This document shows positions 17,483-26,038 of a stretch of DNA of 64,000 bases, in pieces. The stretch's first letter is position 1. Each line of letters begins with the position of its first letter. The stretch is from DASSUW01 sp963844405 (GTDB lineage Bacteria > Actinomycetota > Thermoleophilia > Solirubrobacterales > Solirubrobacteraceae): assembly GCA_963844405.1 (NCBI GenBank), contig CAWJNZ010000007.1, forward strand, positions 434,001-498,000. Direction: 5' to 3'. The notes beneath the pieces were generated by a model. That model saw only the letters and a program-made list of their open reading frames with translations. It searched no databases and was not told where the DNA came from. The position numbers were made by a program, and so were the translations under genes.

Positions 17483-17881
17483 TCAGCGAACGATCCCACA
17501 AACGCGCTCGGCCACGTCCTTGGTGAAGGCGGCCAGCTGGTTGAAGGCCTGCGGGTTGCCGCGCGAGGTGTCCGAGAACTCCACCGTGCCCGCCTCGAGC
17601 CGCACGCGGTAGCTGAGGTTGGCGCCCGGGCCCGGCGGCAGCGCCAGCCCCAGCTCGGCCGGCTGCTCGAGCTCGCGCTCGATCTCCCGCGCGCGCAGCA
17701 GGCGGTCGTCGTCGAGCGGGTGCTCGCGCCCGTTGCAGGTCACGCGCCCGCCGTCGTTGACGACCATGGTCAGGTTGGCCTTGCGGTCCTCGCCGCTGCG
17801 CTTGACCTCGAAGAGGTCGGGCGAGGCGGTCCCGCAGCCGGTGAGGACGGTGGCGAGGAACAGCGCCGCGAGCCGCCTCAC
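17483..17881 (-). CDS. small lipoprotein of unknown function
   Basis: A 132-residue protein from the GTG at 17881: a short hydrophobic signal and lipobox (LFLATVLTGCGTA) place the Cys at about residue 16. The mature part is beta-rich with two cysteines (VTCNGREHPL and RVCGIVR). The start overlaps the stop of the DsrE-like gene by 4 bases, and the stop touches the ankyrin gene. It is probably anchored on the outer face of the cell membrane. Function not recognised. Confidence 0.75.
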   Translation of the reverse strand: MRRLAALFLATVLTGCGTASPDLFEVKRSGEDRKANLTMVVNDGGRVTCNGREHPLDDDRLLRAREIERELEQPAELGLALPPGPGANLSYRVRLEAGTVEFSDTSRGNPQAFNQLAAFTKDVAERVCGIVR

Positions 17882-18270
17882 ACCACCACCAGGTCCGCGC
17901 CGGCCACCTCGCGCAGGAAGCGCGGCGTCGAGATCACGCCGTGCAGGCGCGCCTCGACCAGCGCGCGATCGGCGCCGGTCGCCTCGACCGCCGCGGCGCA
18001 GGCGTAGACGTGGCAGTCGTCGAGGGCGAGCGCCGTGTCGCGCAGCTCGGCCAGCGTGCGCGCGAAGGCCTCGCGGCCGGCTTCGCCGACGTCCGGCGCC
18101 GCCTCCGGGCGGAGCGCGCGAGCGAGCAGCCACTCGTCGAGCAGCGGGGCGAGCGCGCCGAAGCCGGCGAGCGCGCGCGCCGGCCGGCCGTCGGCGGCCG
18201 CCGAGACGAGCAGCGACAGACCGGTGTAGAGCCGCTCCAGCTCGCCCGACTCGAGCACGACCGCGATCAT
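17878..18270 (-). CDS. DsrE-like small protein
   Basis: About 130 residues with an alpha/beta pattern like DsrE/DsrF/DsrH sulfur-relay proteins: strand MIAVVLESGELERLY, then LLVSAAADGRPARALAGFGAL, and a central segment with Cys in LDDCHVYACAAAVEATG. The ATG at 18270 has GAGAGGGG at good spacing; a GTG two codons earlier is possible. The gene is divergent, ~26 bases away, from a TusA-type gene, the usual partner in persulfide transfer. The fold assignment is moderate; the sulfur role is inferred from the neighbour. Confidence 0.65.
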   Translation of the reverse strand: MIAVVLESGELERLYTGLSLLVSAAADGRPARALAGFGALAPLLDEWLLARALRPEAAPDVGEAGREAFARTLAELRDTALALDDCHVYACAAAVEATGADRALVEARLHGVISTPRFLREVAGADLVVV

Positions 18271-18296
18271 GGCCACCCCTCTCCCGGGCGCGCTTC

Positions 18297-18551
18297 GTGG
18301 CGGGCGGCGATCATGGTCTGATCGTACGCACGCTCGACGCCCGCGGGCTGATCTGCCCGCTGCCGCTCATCCGCGCCCGTCGCGAGCTGGCGGCCATGCC
18401 CGCGGGCGCGACGCTGGTCGTCCTCGTCACCGACCCCGAGGCTCCGATCGACCTCGCGGCGCTGGCCGCCGACGAGGGCCACGCCTTCGCCCGGGAACAG
18501 GCGGGGCCGGAGTGGCGGATCACGTTGACGAAGGGTGCCGCGGGCCGGTAG
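18297..18551 (+). CDS. TusA-family sulfurtransferase
   Basis: A short protein (84 residues from the GTG at 18297) with the complete TusA core: VRTLDARGLICPLPLIRARREL, containing the Cys-Pro motif, then LVVLVTDPEAPIDLAALA and a C-terminal EWRITLTKG strand. The Cys in ICPLP carries persulfide in sulfur relay to tRNA thiolation or cofactor assembly. Start choice is uncertain because there is no ATG and the ribosome-binding site is weak. It lies head to head with the DsrE-like gene and is followed 37 bases later by the SDR gene. Confidence 0.82.
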   Translation: MAGGDHGLIVRTLDARGLICPLPLIRARRELAAMPAGATLVVLVTDPEAPIDLAALAADEGHAFAREQAGPEWRITLTKGAAGR

Positions 18552-18572
18552 TGTCGCGCCAACCCGGCACCC

Positions 18573-18580
18573 GTCTAGAC
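18573..18580. promoter_or_regulatory. GntR/HutC-type operator-like site (GTCTAGAC)
   Basis: GTCTAGAC lies 8 bases before the ATG of the SDR gene. It fits the published HutC-subfamily half-site pattern GTNTANAC, and a HutC-type (UTRA) GntR regulator is encoded two genes downstream. Related sites occur at 26039-26046 and 38533-38540 before other sugar genes. Binding by that regulator is inferred. Confidence 0.6.
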
Positions 18581-18588
18581 AACCGGAC

Positions 18589-19371
18589 ATGAGCTCGCAC
18601 ATCGACGCGGCGACATCCACGCTACCCGCCGCCTTCAGCCTCCGTGGACGGCGCGCCGTCGTCACCGGCGCCGCGACCGGCATCGGCCGCGCCATCGCCG
18701 AGGCCCTCGGTGCCGCCGGCGCACACGTGGCGGGCATCGACACGGACGAAGCCGCGGGCGAGCACCTCATGCTCCAGGGCGACACCGGCCGCGTCGAGGA
18801 CGTCGAGCGCCTCGCCGCCGCCGCGGTCGACGCGTTCGGCGGAATCGACATCTGGGTCAACAACGCGGCGCGCCTGATGGTCAAGCCGCTGCTGGAGACC
18901 ACAGACGAGGACTGGCACGGCCTGCTCGCCGCCAACCTGCACGGCTACTTCTACGGCTGCCGCGCCGCCGGCCGCGTCATGGCCGAGCAAGGCCAGGGCG
19001 GCCGCATCGTCAACGTCTCGAGCGCGGCCGACATCCTCGTCGTCGCCGACCTCGGTGCCTACATCGCCGCCAAGGGCGCGATCGTGGCCATGACCAAGGT
19101 GCTGGCGCTCGAGCTCGCCGACCACAGCATCACCGTCAACGCGCTCGCGCCCGGGGCGATCGACACGCCGCTCAACGTCACCGCGTGGTCCGACGACGTG
19201 CGCCGCACGTACGAGCACCGCATCGGCCTGCACCGGATCGGGACGCCCGAGGAGGTCGCCGACGCGGCGCTGTTCCTGTGCTCGGACGCCTCCCGCTACG
19301 TCACCGGCCAGGAGCTCGTGGTCGACGGCGGGCTGACCATCAACGGCAGCGTGGGGCACGCACGGGACTGA
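18589..19371 (+). CDS. short-chain dehydrogenase/reductase
   Basis: A 260-residue classical SDR: cofactor loop VTGAATGIGRAIAEALG (about residue 24), NNAAR after strand 4, catalytic Ser in NVSSAAD, and the YIAAK form of the Tyr-x-x-x-Lys motif. The C-terminus YVTGQELVVDGGLT is typical. An Asp at the end of strand 2 (AGIDTDE) suggests NAD preference. It is followed by an SMP-30 lactonase and a GntR regulator with overlapping stops and starts. Oxidation of a sugar to a lactone, then lactone opening, is a sensible pathway reading. Start ATG at 18589. Confidence 0.92.
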   Translation: MSSHIDAATSTLPAAFSLRGRRAVVTGAATGIGRAIAEALGAAGAHVAGIDTDEAAGEHLMLQGDTGRVEDVERLAAAAVDAFGGIDIWVNNAARLMVKPLLETTDEDWHGLLAANLHGYFYGCRAAGRVMAEQGQGGRIVNVSSAADILVVADLGAYIAAKGAIVAMTKVLALELADHSITVNALAPGAIDTPLNVTAWSDDVRRTYEHRIGLHRIGTPEEVADAALFLCSDASRYVTGQELVVDGGLTINGSVGHARD

Positions 19372-20228
19372 TGGACCCGCTCGCCCACCTCCCCGCCCCC
19401 GGCCGCGCCCGCGTGCTGGTCGACGGGCTCGACCACCCCGAGGGCGTCGCCTACGACCCGGCCGCCGACGTGCTGTGGGCGGGCGGCGAGGGCGGACAGC
19501 TCTACCGGGTGACCGGGGAGGAGTACGAGGAGGTCGCCCGCGCGCCCGGCTTCGTGCTCGGGCTCGCCGTCGACGGTGCCGGCCGGCTCGCGGTCTGCGC
19601 GTCCAGCGACGGCTCGCTGTGCGCCTACGACGGCGAGGCCGTGCACCGCGTCGTCACCGACCTCGGCTTCCCCAACTGGCCAGCCTTCGCGCCCGACGGC
19701 ACGCTCTTCGTCAGCGACTCCGGCGGCTGGGGGACCGACGACGGGCGGCTCGTCCGGATCGACGCCGACGGCAGCGTGGAGACCTTCTCGCGCGAGGTGC
19801 CGCACTTCACCAACGGCTGCGCGGTGTCGCCGGACGGCCGCTGGCTGTGGGTGGTCGAGTCCTACGTGCCGATCGTCTCGCGCTTCGACCTGGAGACGGG
19901 CGCGCGCGAGGAGGTCACGTCGCTGCTCGGCACCGTGCTCGACGGCATCGCCTTCACGGCCGACGGCGGCGTGCTGATCTCCTGCTACCGGCCGGACCGC
20001 ATCTACCACCTCGACGCCGCGGGGCATCTCGAGGTGGTCGCCCAGGACCCGCAGGGGACGCTGCTGGGCGCGCCGACCAACGTCTGCTTCGCCGGCCCGC
20101 AGCTCGACCGGGTGGTCAGCGCCAACCTCGGGCGCTGGCATCTCACGCTGATGGACCTCGGCCTGCGCGGCGCGCCGCTGCACCGGCCGCGGCGCTGGGC
20201 GCTCGACGCCGCGGCGGTCCGGGCATGA
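19371..20228 (+). CDS. SMP-30/gluconolactonase-family lactonase
   Basis: A 285-residue six-bladed beta-propeller of the SMP-30/gluconolaconase/LRE family. Metal-site features are visible: Glu in DHPEGVAYDP, Asn in PNWPAFAPDGTLFVSDSG and TNGCAVSPDGRWLWVVES, and Asp in VLDGIAFTADGGVLIS. It likely hydrolyses an aldonolactone made by the SDR next to it. The ATG overlaps the SDR stop (TGATG arrangement), and its own stop overlaps the start of the GntR gene. The substrate sugar is not known. Confidence 0.9.
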   Translation: MDPLAHLPAPGRARVLVDGLDHPEGVAYDPAADVLWAGGEGGQLYRVTGEEYEEVARAPGFVLGLAVDGAGRLAVCASSDGSLCAYDGEAVHRVVTDLGFPNWPAFAPDGTLFVSDSGGWGTDDGRLVRIDADGSVETFSREVPHFTNGCAVSPDGRWLWVVESYVPIVSRFDLETGAREEVTSLLGTVLDGIAFTADGGVLISCYRPDRIYHLDAAGHLEVVAQDPQGTLLGAPTNVCFAGPQLDRVVSANLGRWHLTLMDLGLRGAPLHRPRRWALDAAAVRA

Positions 20229-20983
20229 CCCGCCGCGCGCGCGTCCGCGAGGGCGCCGAGCTGCCGTCGCGCTTCGTGCCGCGCTACTACGAGATCGAGC
20301 AGGCACTGCGCGCCCGGATCGCCGATCTGCGGCCCGACGACCCGCTGCCGTCCGACGCGATGTTGTGCGACGAGTTCGGCGTCTCGCGGATGACCGCGCG
20401 GAACGCGGTCCAGCGGCTCACCCAGGAGGGGCTGGTCTACCGCGTGCCCGGCCGCGGCACCTTCGTCGCCGAGCCGCCGGTGCACCGCCAGGCCGGCAGC
20501 CTGCTCTCGTTCACGGAGGAGATGCGCCGCCGCGGCAAGACGCCGAGCTCGCGCCTGCTGGCGCGCGAGATCCGCGAGCCGCGCCCCGCCGAGGCGTCGC
20601 GGCTCCAGCTCCAGCCCGGCGAGGCGGTGATCGCCGTCCGCCGCCTGCGGGTGGCCGACGGCGAGCCGGTGGCGCTCGAGGAGGCCGTCTTCCCGGCCCC
20701 CCTGACCGCGCTGATCCAGCGCGCCGACCTCGAGCACCGCTCGCTCCACGACACGCTGGTGGAGGGCGGCCACATCCCGACCATGGGCCGCGCCCGGCTC
20801 GGGGCCGAGGCCGCCGGCGAGGACGACGCCGCCGTGCTCGGCGTCGTCCTCGGCTCGCCGCTGCTCGTCGAGAAGCGCGTCATCCACGATCAGGACGGCC
20901 GCCCGCTCGAGCTCTGCGAGTCGCGCTATGTGGCCGAGCGCTACGGGCTCGACGTGCAGTTCGACGTCGAGCTGTCGCGGTAG
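20225..20983 (+). CDS. GntR/HutC-family transcriptional regulator
   Basis: A 252-residue regulator with an N-terminal winged helix (YYEIEQALRARIADLRPDDPLPSD, then the recognition helix region FGVSRMTARNAVQRLTQEGLVYRVPGRGTFV) and a C-terminal UTRA ligand-binding domain (about residues 95-245, with VIAVRRLRVADGEPVALEEAVFP and LELCESRYVAERY). This is the HutC subfamily, which binds GTNTANAC operators and is released by a sugar phosphate or similar effector. Its start overlaps the SMP-30 stop. Matching sites before three transcription units in the window suggest it is the local regulator. Confidence 0.92.
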   Translation: MTRRARVREGAELPSRFVPRYYEIEQALRARIADLRPDDPLPSDAMLCDEFGVSRMTARNAVQRLTQEGLVYRVPGRGTFVAEPPVHRQAGSLLSFTEEMRRRGKTPSSRLLAREIREPRPAEASRLQLQPGEAVIAVRRLRVADGEPVALEEAVFPAPLTALIQRADLEHRSLHDTLVEGGHIPTMGRARLGAEAAGEDDAAVLGVVLGSPLLVEKRVIHDQDGRPLELCESRYVAERYGLDVQFDVELSR

Positions 20984-21381
20984 AGCCCGAAGCGCGTCGC
21001 CTCGGCCTCGAACCCGAGCGCTTCGAGGACCTCGGCGCCCGGCTCGCCGTGCGCGACTCGGGAGTGGATGACCGGCACGCCCTGCTCGAACAGCCACTCG
21101 ACGGCGGCCTGGACGAGCGCGCGCTCGAGCTCGGCGTCGCCGCGGACGTAGAGCTCCTCGACGCGGCCGGCGCGCCCCGGCAGCAGCCCGTCGTCGATCT
21201 CGGCGACGACGAAGCCGTCGAGACCCGCGTCGACGAAGCAGGCGACGCGGTGGTGGACGGCCGCCAGGACGAGCATGGCGGCGATGTTGCGACGGCCGCG
21301 CTCCTTGAGCACGCCGCCGGCGGACTCGTTCCACAACTCGGTGACGGCCTCGGCCTCGGTCTGGCGGATACGGCGGATCAT
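20941..21381 (-). CDS. GNAT-family N-acetyltransferase
   Basis: A 146-residue GNAT-fold protein: N-terminal MIRRIRQTEAEAVTELWNE, a central strand GFVVAEIDDGLLPGRAGRVEELYVRG leading into the acetyl-CoA binding helix region (AELERALVQAAVEWLFEQG), and EALGFEAEATRFGLYR at the end. The acceptor is unknown. A strong ribosome-binding site (AGGAGG) lies 6 bases before the ATG at 21381. The last 43 bases overlap the convergent GntR gene. Confidence 0.8.
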   Translation of the reverse strand: MIRRIRQTEAEAVTELWNESAGGVLKERGRRNIAAMLVLAAVHHRVACFVDAGLDGFVVAEIDDGLLPGRAGRVEELYVRGDAELERALVQAAVEWLFEQGVPVIHSRVAHGEPGAEVLEALGFEAEATRFGLYRDSSTSNCTSSP

Positions 21382-21441
21382 TGGATACCTCCTCGAAGTC
21401 GGATGTGGGCTTGACCCCCGCCGAGGAGGCGATCGCGCCGT

Positions 21442-22356
21442 CTAGAGACTTCGTCGCACCCTGATCTCCAATCTCGTCCGGCGCTCCTCGCCCGGCGCCA
21501 GCTCGGGCAGGCGGCCTTCGGCGCGGTCGTGGCCCACGCCGAGCACGGAGCAGTTGGCCGGCTCGAGGCCGAGCACGCCGTAGGACGGGTGGACCCACTG
21601 CCACATGCGCGGCATGGTGGCGGCATCCCAGCGGACGTCGAGCTCGAGACCGGCGCCGGCGACGGTCGCGCTGCACCAGCCCTCGGCGCCCGGCGTGACC
21701 TCGTGCTCGAAGACGCGCTCGGGCGCGCCCGGCTCCAGCCCCGGCGCGAGGTGCCAGGAGTCGGCGAAGGGCTGGGCGTCGGCGTCGCGCGGGTGCGTGG
21801 CGCGGGCGTTGAGGCGCAGCTGCGAGCCCTCGGCCCACAGCGGCGGCCCGAGGTTGACGTGGTAGAGCTGGAGCGCCGGCTCGGTCGCGTGGCCGCGGTT
21901 CGTGACGACGTCCTCGAGCTGGATCAGCCCCTGGCCCGCGTACGTGCGCCAGGTGCGCGCCACGTGCAGGTGGTGGCCGAGCGCGGCGACCTCGGAGATG
22001 CTGCCCTGCACGATCAGCGCGTCGCCCGACCGCTCGACGGCCTCGACGTCGGCGCGCAGGAACGTGTAGTCGCCGTGCTGGCCGTGCCCCTCGGAGGGCA
22101 CGCCGACGTTGCGCAGCCCGCACGTGACCATCAGGCCGCCGCCGAACGAGAGCATCCAGTCGTCCGCGACGCTTCCGGTCTCCCCCACCGGCGAGCGCCA
22201 GTCGAGCGGCAGGCCGGCGAACCAGGCCTCGCCGGCGTCGAGCCCGCGGTCGGGCAGCAGCCGCAGGGCGATGCCGTCCTCGACGCGCAGGTCGATCGCC
22301 CGGCAGCCCGCGGCCTTGCCGTTGGTGACGATCGAGGTGGTGGCGGTGGCGATCAC
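21442..22356 (-). CDS. DUF4432 family aldose-1-epimerase-like protein
   Basis: A 304-residue beta-sandwich protein of the DUF4432 group, related to galactose mutarotases (aldose 1-epimerases). Visible blocks are LRLLPDRGLDAGEAWFAGLPLDW, FGGGLMVTCGLRNVG and YHVNLGPPLWAEGS, and near the end the Glu of LGLEPANCSVLG, a likely catalytic position. It probably interconverts anomers or isomers of a sugar or sugar acid. It is the last gene of a five-gene operon in which each start overlaps the preceding stop by 4 bases. Confidence 0.82.
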   Translation of the reverse strand: MIATATTSIVTNGKAAGCRAIDLRVEDGIALRLLPDRGLDAGEAWFAGLPLDWRSPVGETGSVADDWMLSFGGGLMVTCGLRNVGVPSEGHGQHGDYTFLRADVEAVERSGDALIVQGSISEVAALGHHLHVARTWRTYAGQGLIQLEDVVTNRGHATEPALQLYHVNLGPPLWAEGSQLRLNARATHPRDADAQPFADSWHLAPGLEPGAPERVFEHEVTPGAEGWCSATVAGAGLELDVRWDAATMPRMWQWVHPSYGVLGLEPANCSVLGVGHDRAEGRLPELAPGEERRTRLEIRVRRSL

Positions 22357-22985
22357 GTGGCGAGGATCACGTCGGCGCTGAGGAAGTCAACCACGCGGTC
22401 GGCCGCCGCGAGCGACGCCTCGGTGCCCGGCACGCGGCAGACGGCGAGCGTGTGCATGCCGGCGGCGATCCCCGCCTGCACGCCGGGCGGGCTGTCCTCG
22501 ATGACGATGCAGTCGGCGGGCGCGACGCCGAGCCGCTCGGCCGTGCGCAGGAACATGTCCGGCGCCGGCTTGCCGTTGGCCACCTCGTCGCCCGCCACGG
22601 TGACCTCGAAGGCGTCGAGCAACCCAGCACGCGCCAGCGTTCGGTGCAGGCGCTCGCGCGGGCTCGAGGACGCCACTCCGACCGGGATGCCGCGCGAGCG
22701 CAGCTCGCCGGCGGCCTCCACCGCGTCCTCGAAGGTCACGAGCTCGTCGTCGATCAGCGCGAACAGCGTGCCGGAGTAGACGGTCCAGATCTCGCCGGCG
22801 GCGGGCAGCTCGACGCGCTCGGCGAAGTACTCGTGCGTGCGCGGGAACGGCAGGCCGACGGTCGCCTCGGCGTCGGCGTCGGTGACCGCGTAGCCGTACG
22901 GCTCGAGCGTGCGCGCCCAGGCGAAGCGGGCCAGCGGCTCCGAGTCCACGAGCGTCCCGTCGCAGTCGAAGATGACCGCCGTCAT
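22353..22985 (-). CDS. HAD-family sugar-phosphatase-like hydrolase
   Basis: A 210-residue haloacid-dehalogenase phosphatase of the beta-phosphoglucomutase/sugar phosphatase type. Motif I is VIFDCDGTLVDSEPLA with the nucleophile Asp, motif II is the Ser in VGVASSSPRE, motif III the Lys in NGKPAPDMFL, and motif IV is CIVIEDSPPGV. The helical cap sits between residues ~16 and 85. It likely removes or moves phosphate on the sugar handled by this operon. It overlaps both neighbouring genes by 4 bases. Confidence 0.9.
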   Translation of the reverse strand: MTAVIFDCDGTLVDSEPLARFAWARTLEPYGYAVTDADAEATVGLPFPRTHEYFAERVELPAAGEIWTVYSGTLFALIDDELVTFEDAVEAAGELRSRGIPVGVASSSPRERLHRTLARAGLLDAFEVTVAGDEVANGKPAPDMFLRTAERLGVAPADCIVIEDSPPGVQAGIAAGMHTLAVCRVPGTEASLAAADRVVDFLSADVILAT

Positions 22986-23971
22986 CGGGGATCGAGCACG
23001 AACTTGATGCCGTCCGCCGCGCGCGAGGCGTCGAAGGCGCGCCGCCAGTCGCGCAGCGGGACCACCTCGGTGACGAGCGGCTCGAGCCGCACCGCGCCGT
23101 CGCCCAGCAGCGCCATCGCGCGCCGCCACGACCCCGGGTTGGAGGCGAAGCCGGCGGTTACGGTCAGCTCCTTGAAGCAGATCAGGTCGTACGGGATCGT
23201 CACCTCGGCGCCGCGCAGGCCCATCTGCACGAGCCGTCCGCGCCGGCGCACGGCGCGCAGGCCGTCGGCGATCCCCGGCCCGGCGCCGCTGCACTCGACG
23301 ACCGCGTCGGCCTCCGGCGGCGCGCCGCCGACCGACGTCTCGAAGCCGAGCTCGCCCGCGAGCGCCAGGCGCGGGCCGTCGCGCTCGGTCCCGCGCACGG
23401 TCACCCGCGCGCCGCACGCGCGGGCCACCTGGGCGGCGATCAGCCCGATCGCACCCGGCCCGATGACCAGCACCTCGTCGCCCGGCCGGATCGCCGGCGG
23501 GTCGAACAGCGAGTTGCACACGCAGGCCAGCGGCTCGGACAGCGCCGCGGCCTCGTCGGGCAGCGCGTCCGGCACGCGATGCAGGTTGCGCGCCGGCAGC
23601 ACCAGCCGCGGGGCGAAGCCGCCGTCGACGTGCGTGCCGATCGAGCGCCGCTGCGCGCAGACGCTGAGCCGCCCGGCGCGGCAGTACTCGCACACCCCGC
23701 ACGTGGAGAAGAACGTCTCGACCGCCACGCGGGCCTCGCGCCACGACGGGTCGACCCCCTCGCCGACCTCGGCGACCACGCCGCAGACCTCGTGCCCCAT
23801 GGTCACGGGCGGCACGCTGTCGTACTCGCCGAGCCAGATGTGCAGATCCGTTCCACAGATTCCCGCGGCGCGCACGTCGAGCGCGACCTCGCCCGCCTCG
23901 GGGCCGCGCTCAGGCCGCTCCGCGAGGTCGACGTTCCCCTCGCCCGGAGCCAGCTTGGTGACGCCGATCAC
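22982..23971 (-). CDS. zinc-dependent alcohol dehydrogenase (sorbitol/threonine DH type)
   Basis: About 329 residues from the GTG at 23971. It is a medium-chain dehydrogenase with catalytic zinc ligands in GICGTDLHIW and GHEVCGVV, and structural zinc cysteines in FFSTCGVCEYCRAGRLSVC. The Rossmann segment is VLVIGPGAIGLIAAQVARACGA. The pattern matches sorbitol, xylitol or threonine dehydrogenases that oxidise a secondary alcohol with NAD(P). It sits between the HAD phosphatase and the TIM-barrel isomerase genes with 4-base overlaps. Polyol or inositol-type substrate is an inference. Confidence 0.92.
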   Translation of the reverse strand: MIGVTKLAPGEGNVDLAERPERGPEAGEVALDVRAAGICGTDLHIWLGEYDSVPPVTMGHEVCGVVAEVGEGVDPSWREARVAVETFFSTCGVCEYCRAGRLSVCAQRRSIGTHVDGGFAPRLVLPARNLHRVPDALPDEAAALSEPLACVCNSLFDPPAIRPGDEVLVIGPGAIGLIAAQVARACGARVTVRGTERDGPRLALAGELGFETSVGGAPPEADAVVECSGAGPGIADGLRAVRRRGRLVQMGLRGAEVTIPYDLICFKELTVTAGFASNPGSWRRAMALLGDGAVRLEPLVTEVVPLRDWRRAFDASRAADGIKFVLDPR

Positions 23972-24885
23972 GCGAGCAGCGGCCGCAGCGTGTTGCGCGC
24001 GATCAGGAAGCCGCGCTGCACGAGCTCGACCGAGCCCTCGAACCTGCGGTCCTCGTGCTCGATCGATACGACGTGGTCGTACCCGACGGCGTAGAGCGCG
24101 CCGATGAAGCGCCCCCAGTCGACCTGCCCGAGCCCGCACAGCCGCGGCACCTGCCAGCCGATGCCGGCGCTCATCACGCCGTGCTCGTAGAGGCCGTCCG
24201 GCCGCACCTCGAGGTCCTTGCCGTGGACGTGGAAGATCCGCTCGCCGAACTCGTGCACCGCGCGCTCGACGTCGATCATCTGCCAGATCAGGTGCGACGG
24301 GTCGAAGTTGAGCCCGAAGTTGTCGCCGGGGATCGCCGTGAACATCTCGCGCCAGATCGCCGGCGAGTAGGCGAGGTTGTCGCCGCCCGGCCACTCGTCG
24401 TAGGAGAAGATCATCGGGCAGTTCTCGATCGCGATCTTCACGCCGTGCTCGGCGGCGTGCTGCACGAGCGGCGGCCAGGCCTCGCGGAAGTCGGCCAGCG
24501 AGTCGGGCAGGTTCTTCGTGCGGTCGCGGCCCACGAACGTGCCGACGACGTCGACCCCGAGCCTGGGGGCGGCGACGATGACCTTGCGCAGGTGGTCCTG
24601 AGCGGCGGCGCGCGCCTCCGGGTCGGCCGACAGCGGGTTCGGGTAGTAGGCGAGCGCCGAGATGCGCAGGCCGCGGCGGTCGAGGCCGGCGACGATCTCG
24701 CGCGCCTTTTCCTCGTCGAGCGTCTCGACGTCGATGTGGCAGACGCCCGCGTAGCGGCGCGCAGCGCCCTCGCCCGCCGGCCAGCAGGCGACCTCCAGCG
24801 TCTCGAAGCCGTTGGCCGCCGCCCAGTCGGCGATCTCGTCGAGCGTCAGCGTCGGGAAGGCGGCGGTCAGCAGGCCCAGCTTCAT
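23968..24885 (-). CDS. sugar phosphate isomerase/epimerase (xylose isomerase-like TIM barrel)
   Basis: A 305-residue AP-endonuclease-2/xylose-isomerase-like TIM barrel. It starts MKLGLLTAAFPTLTLDEIADWAA and has metal-ligand regions IAIENCPM (Glu), GLNFDPSHLIWQ (Asp/His), FHVHGKDLEV (His) and VVSIEHEDRRF (Glu). These enzymes isomerise or epimerise sugars or keto-inositols. It is coupled to the Gfo/Idh gene upstream and the alcohol dehydrogenase downstream, a combination common in inositol and rare-sugar catabolism. Confidence 0.9.
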   Translation of the reverse strand: MKLGLLTAAFPTLTLDEIADWAAANGFETLEVACWPAGEGAARRYAGVCHIDVETLDEEKAREIVAGLDRRGLRISALAYYPNPLSADPEARAAAQDHLRKVIVAAPRLGVDVVGTFVGRDRTKNLPDSLADFREAWPPLVQHAAEHGVKIAIENCPMIFSYDEWPGGDNLAYSPAIWREMFTAIPGDNFGLNFDPSHLIWQMIDVERAVHEFGERIFHVHGKDLEVRPDGLYEHGVMSAGIGWQVPRLCGLGQVDWGRFIGALYAVGYDHVVSIEHEDRRFEGSVELVQRGFLIARNTLRPLLA

Positions 24886-26015
24886 GGCACCGCGACCGTC
24901 GCCACGTTCACCCAGCGCTGCTCGGCGTGCGACTGCGCGATGGCGTCGCCGATCAGCGCCTCCTCGTGGCCGTCCACGAACGTCGGGTAGTCCGGCTCGT
25001 CCGGCGGCCCGCCCGCGGCGACCGCGCGGTACACGGCGCGGTAGAGGTGCTTGAAGGTGTCGGGGAAGCCCTCGGCGTGCCCGGGCGGGTAGTCGCCCGC
25101 CTCGCGCAGCAGCAGCTCGTTCGGGCGGTCGCGGTGGCCGACCCACAGCTCCTCGGGCGCCTCGGAGTGCCACGCGAGCGCCGCCTCGGAGCCGTCGATC
25201 TCCCAGCTCAGGCGGTTCTTGCGGCCGGCCGAGACCTGGGACACGGTCGCGATCGCGCGCGCCCCGCCCGTCAGCCGCAGCAGGATCCCGGCCGAGTCCT
25301 CGGTCTCCATCGGGATGTCGACGGTCTCGCCGGTGCTGGCGGTGAACGTCTCGACCGGCCCGGTCGGCTGCCTGCGGACGGGGATGAAGGTCGTGAGGTC
25401 GGCCATCACGGCCTCGACGTGGCGGCCCGTGATGAACGTCACGAGGTCGAGCCAGTGCGAGCCGATGTCGCCGACCGCGCGCAGGGAGCCGCCGGCCGCG
25501 GGGTCGAGCCGCCAGTTCCAGTCGGTGTCGTACAGCAGCCAGTCCTGCAGGTAGCCGCCGGAGATCAGGCGCACGTCGCCGATCTCGCCGGCCTGCACCC
25601 GCGCCCGCGCCGCCTGGTTCTGGGCGTAGAAGCGGATGTTGAAGTTGACCGCGTGGACGAGGCCGCTGTCCTCGGCCAGCCGGCAGAGCTCCCCGGTCTC
25701 CTCGGAGTTCATGGCCAGCGGCTTCTCGCAGATGACGTGCTTGCCGGCCGCCAGCACCGCCCGGACCTCGTCGTAGTGCAGGTGGTTGGGCGTGGTGAGA
25801 TGGACGATGTCGACCGCCGGGTCCTCCAGCATCGCCTCGAAGCTCGGGTACGGTGCCGGCAGGCCGGCGGCCCGCGCCTTCTCGGCCGCCCGCTCGGGGC
25901 TCGAGCCGACGACCCCGGTGATCTCGACCCCGAGCCGACGCAGCGCCTCCACGTGGACGACGCCGATGAAGCCGGTCCCCACCACGGCGGCCTTGATCTC
26001 CCGGATGTCCCTCAC
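24882..26015 (-). CDS. Gfo/Idh/MocA-family oxidoreductase
   Basis: About 377 residues. The GTG at 26015 is preferred because AAGGAGG (26024-26030 on the plus strand) lies 8 bases before it and overlaps the alternative GTG at 26022. The Rossmann motif is VVGTGFIGVVHVEAL, the EKP motif is HVICEKPLAMN, and the catalytic region is GDIGSHWLDL. Such enzymes oxidise or reduce sugar or inositol carbonyls with NAD(P). It heads the five-gene operon down to the DUF4432 gene. An operator-like site lies 24 bases upstream. Confidence 0.92.
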   Translation of the reverse strand: MRDIREIKAAVVGTGFIGVVHVEALRRLGVEITGVVGSSPERAAEKARAAGLPAPYPSFEAMLEDPAVDIVHLTTPNHLHYDEVRAVLAAGKHVICEKPLAMNSEETGELCRLAEDSGLVHAVNFNIRFYAQNQAARARVQAGEIGDVRLISGGYLQDWLLYDTDWNWRLDPAAGGSLRAVGDIGSHWLDLVTFITGRHVEAVMADLTTFIPVRRQPTGPVETFTASTGETVDIPMETEDSAGILLRLTGGARAIATVSQVSAGRKNRLSWEIDGSEAALAWHSEAPEELWVGHRDRPNELLLREAGDYPPGHAEGFPDTFKHLYRAVYRAVAAGGPPDEPDYPTFVDGHEEALIGDAIAQSHAEQRWVNVATVAVP

Positions 26016-26038
26016 GCCGCCCACCTCCTTCAGCGGTT

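Noticed and set aside
14755..17526. A 923-codon plus-strand frame over the antiporter and ankyrin genes
   Set aside because: It lacks any domain and lies antisense to two well supported genes.
21465..21480. GTCTAGAG near 21440 as a fourth GntR site
   Set aside because: It breaks the GTNTANAC pattern at the last base pair, lies inside the end of the DUF4432 gene and is not before a start codon.
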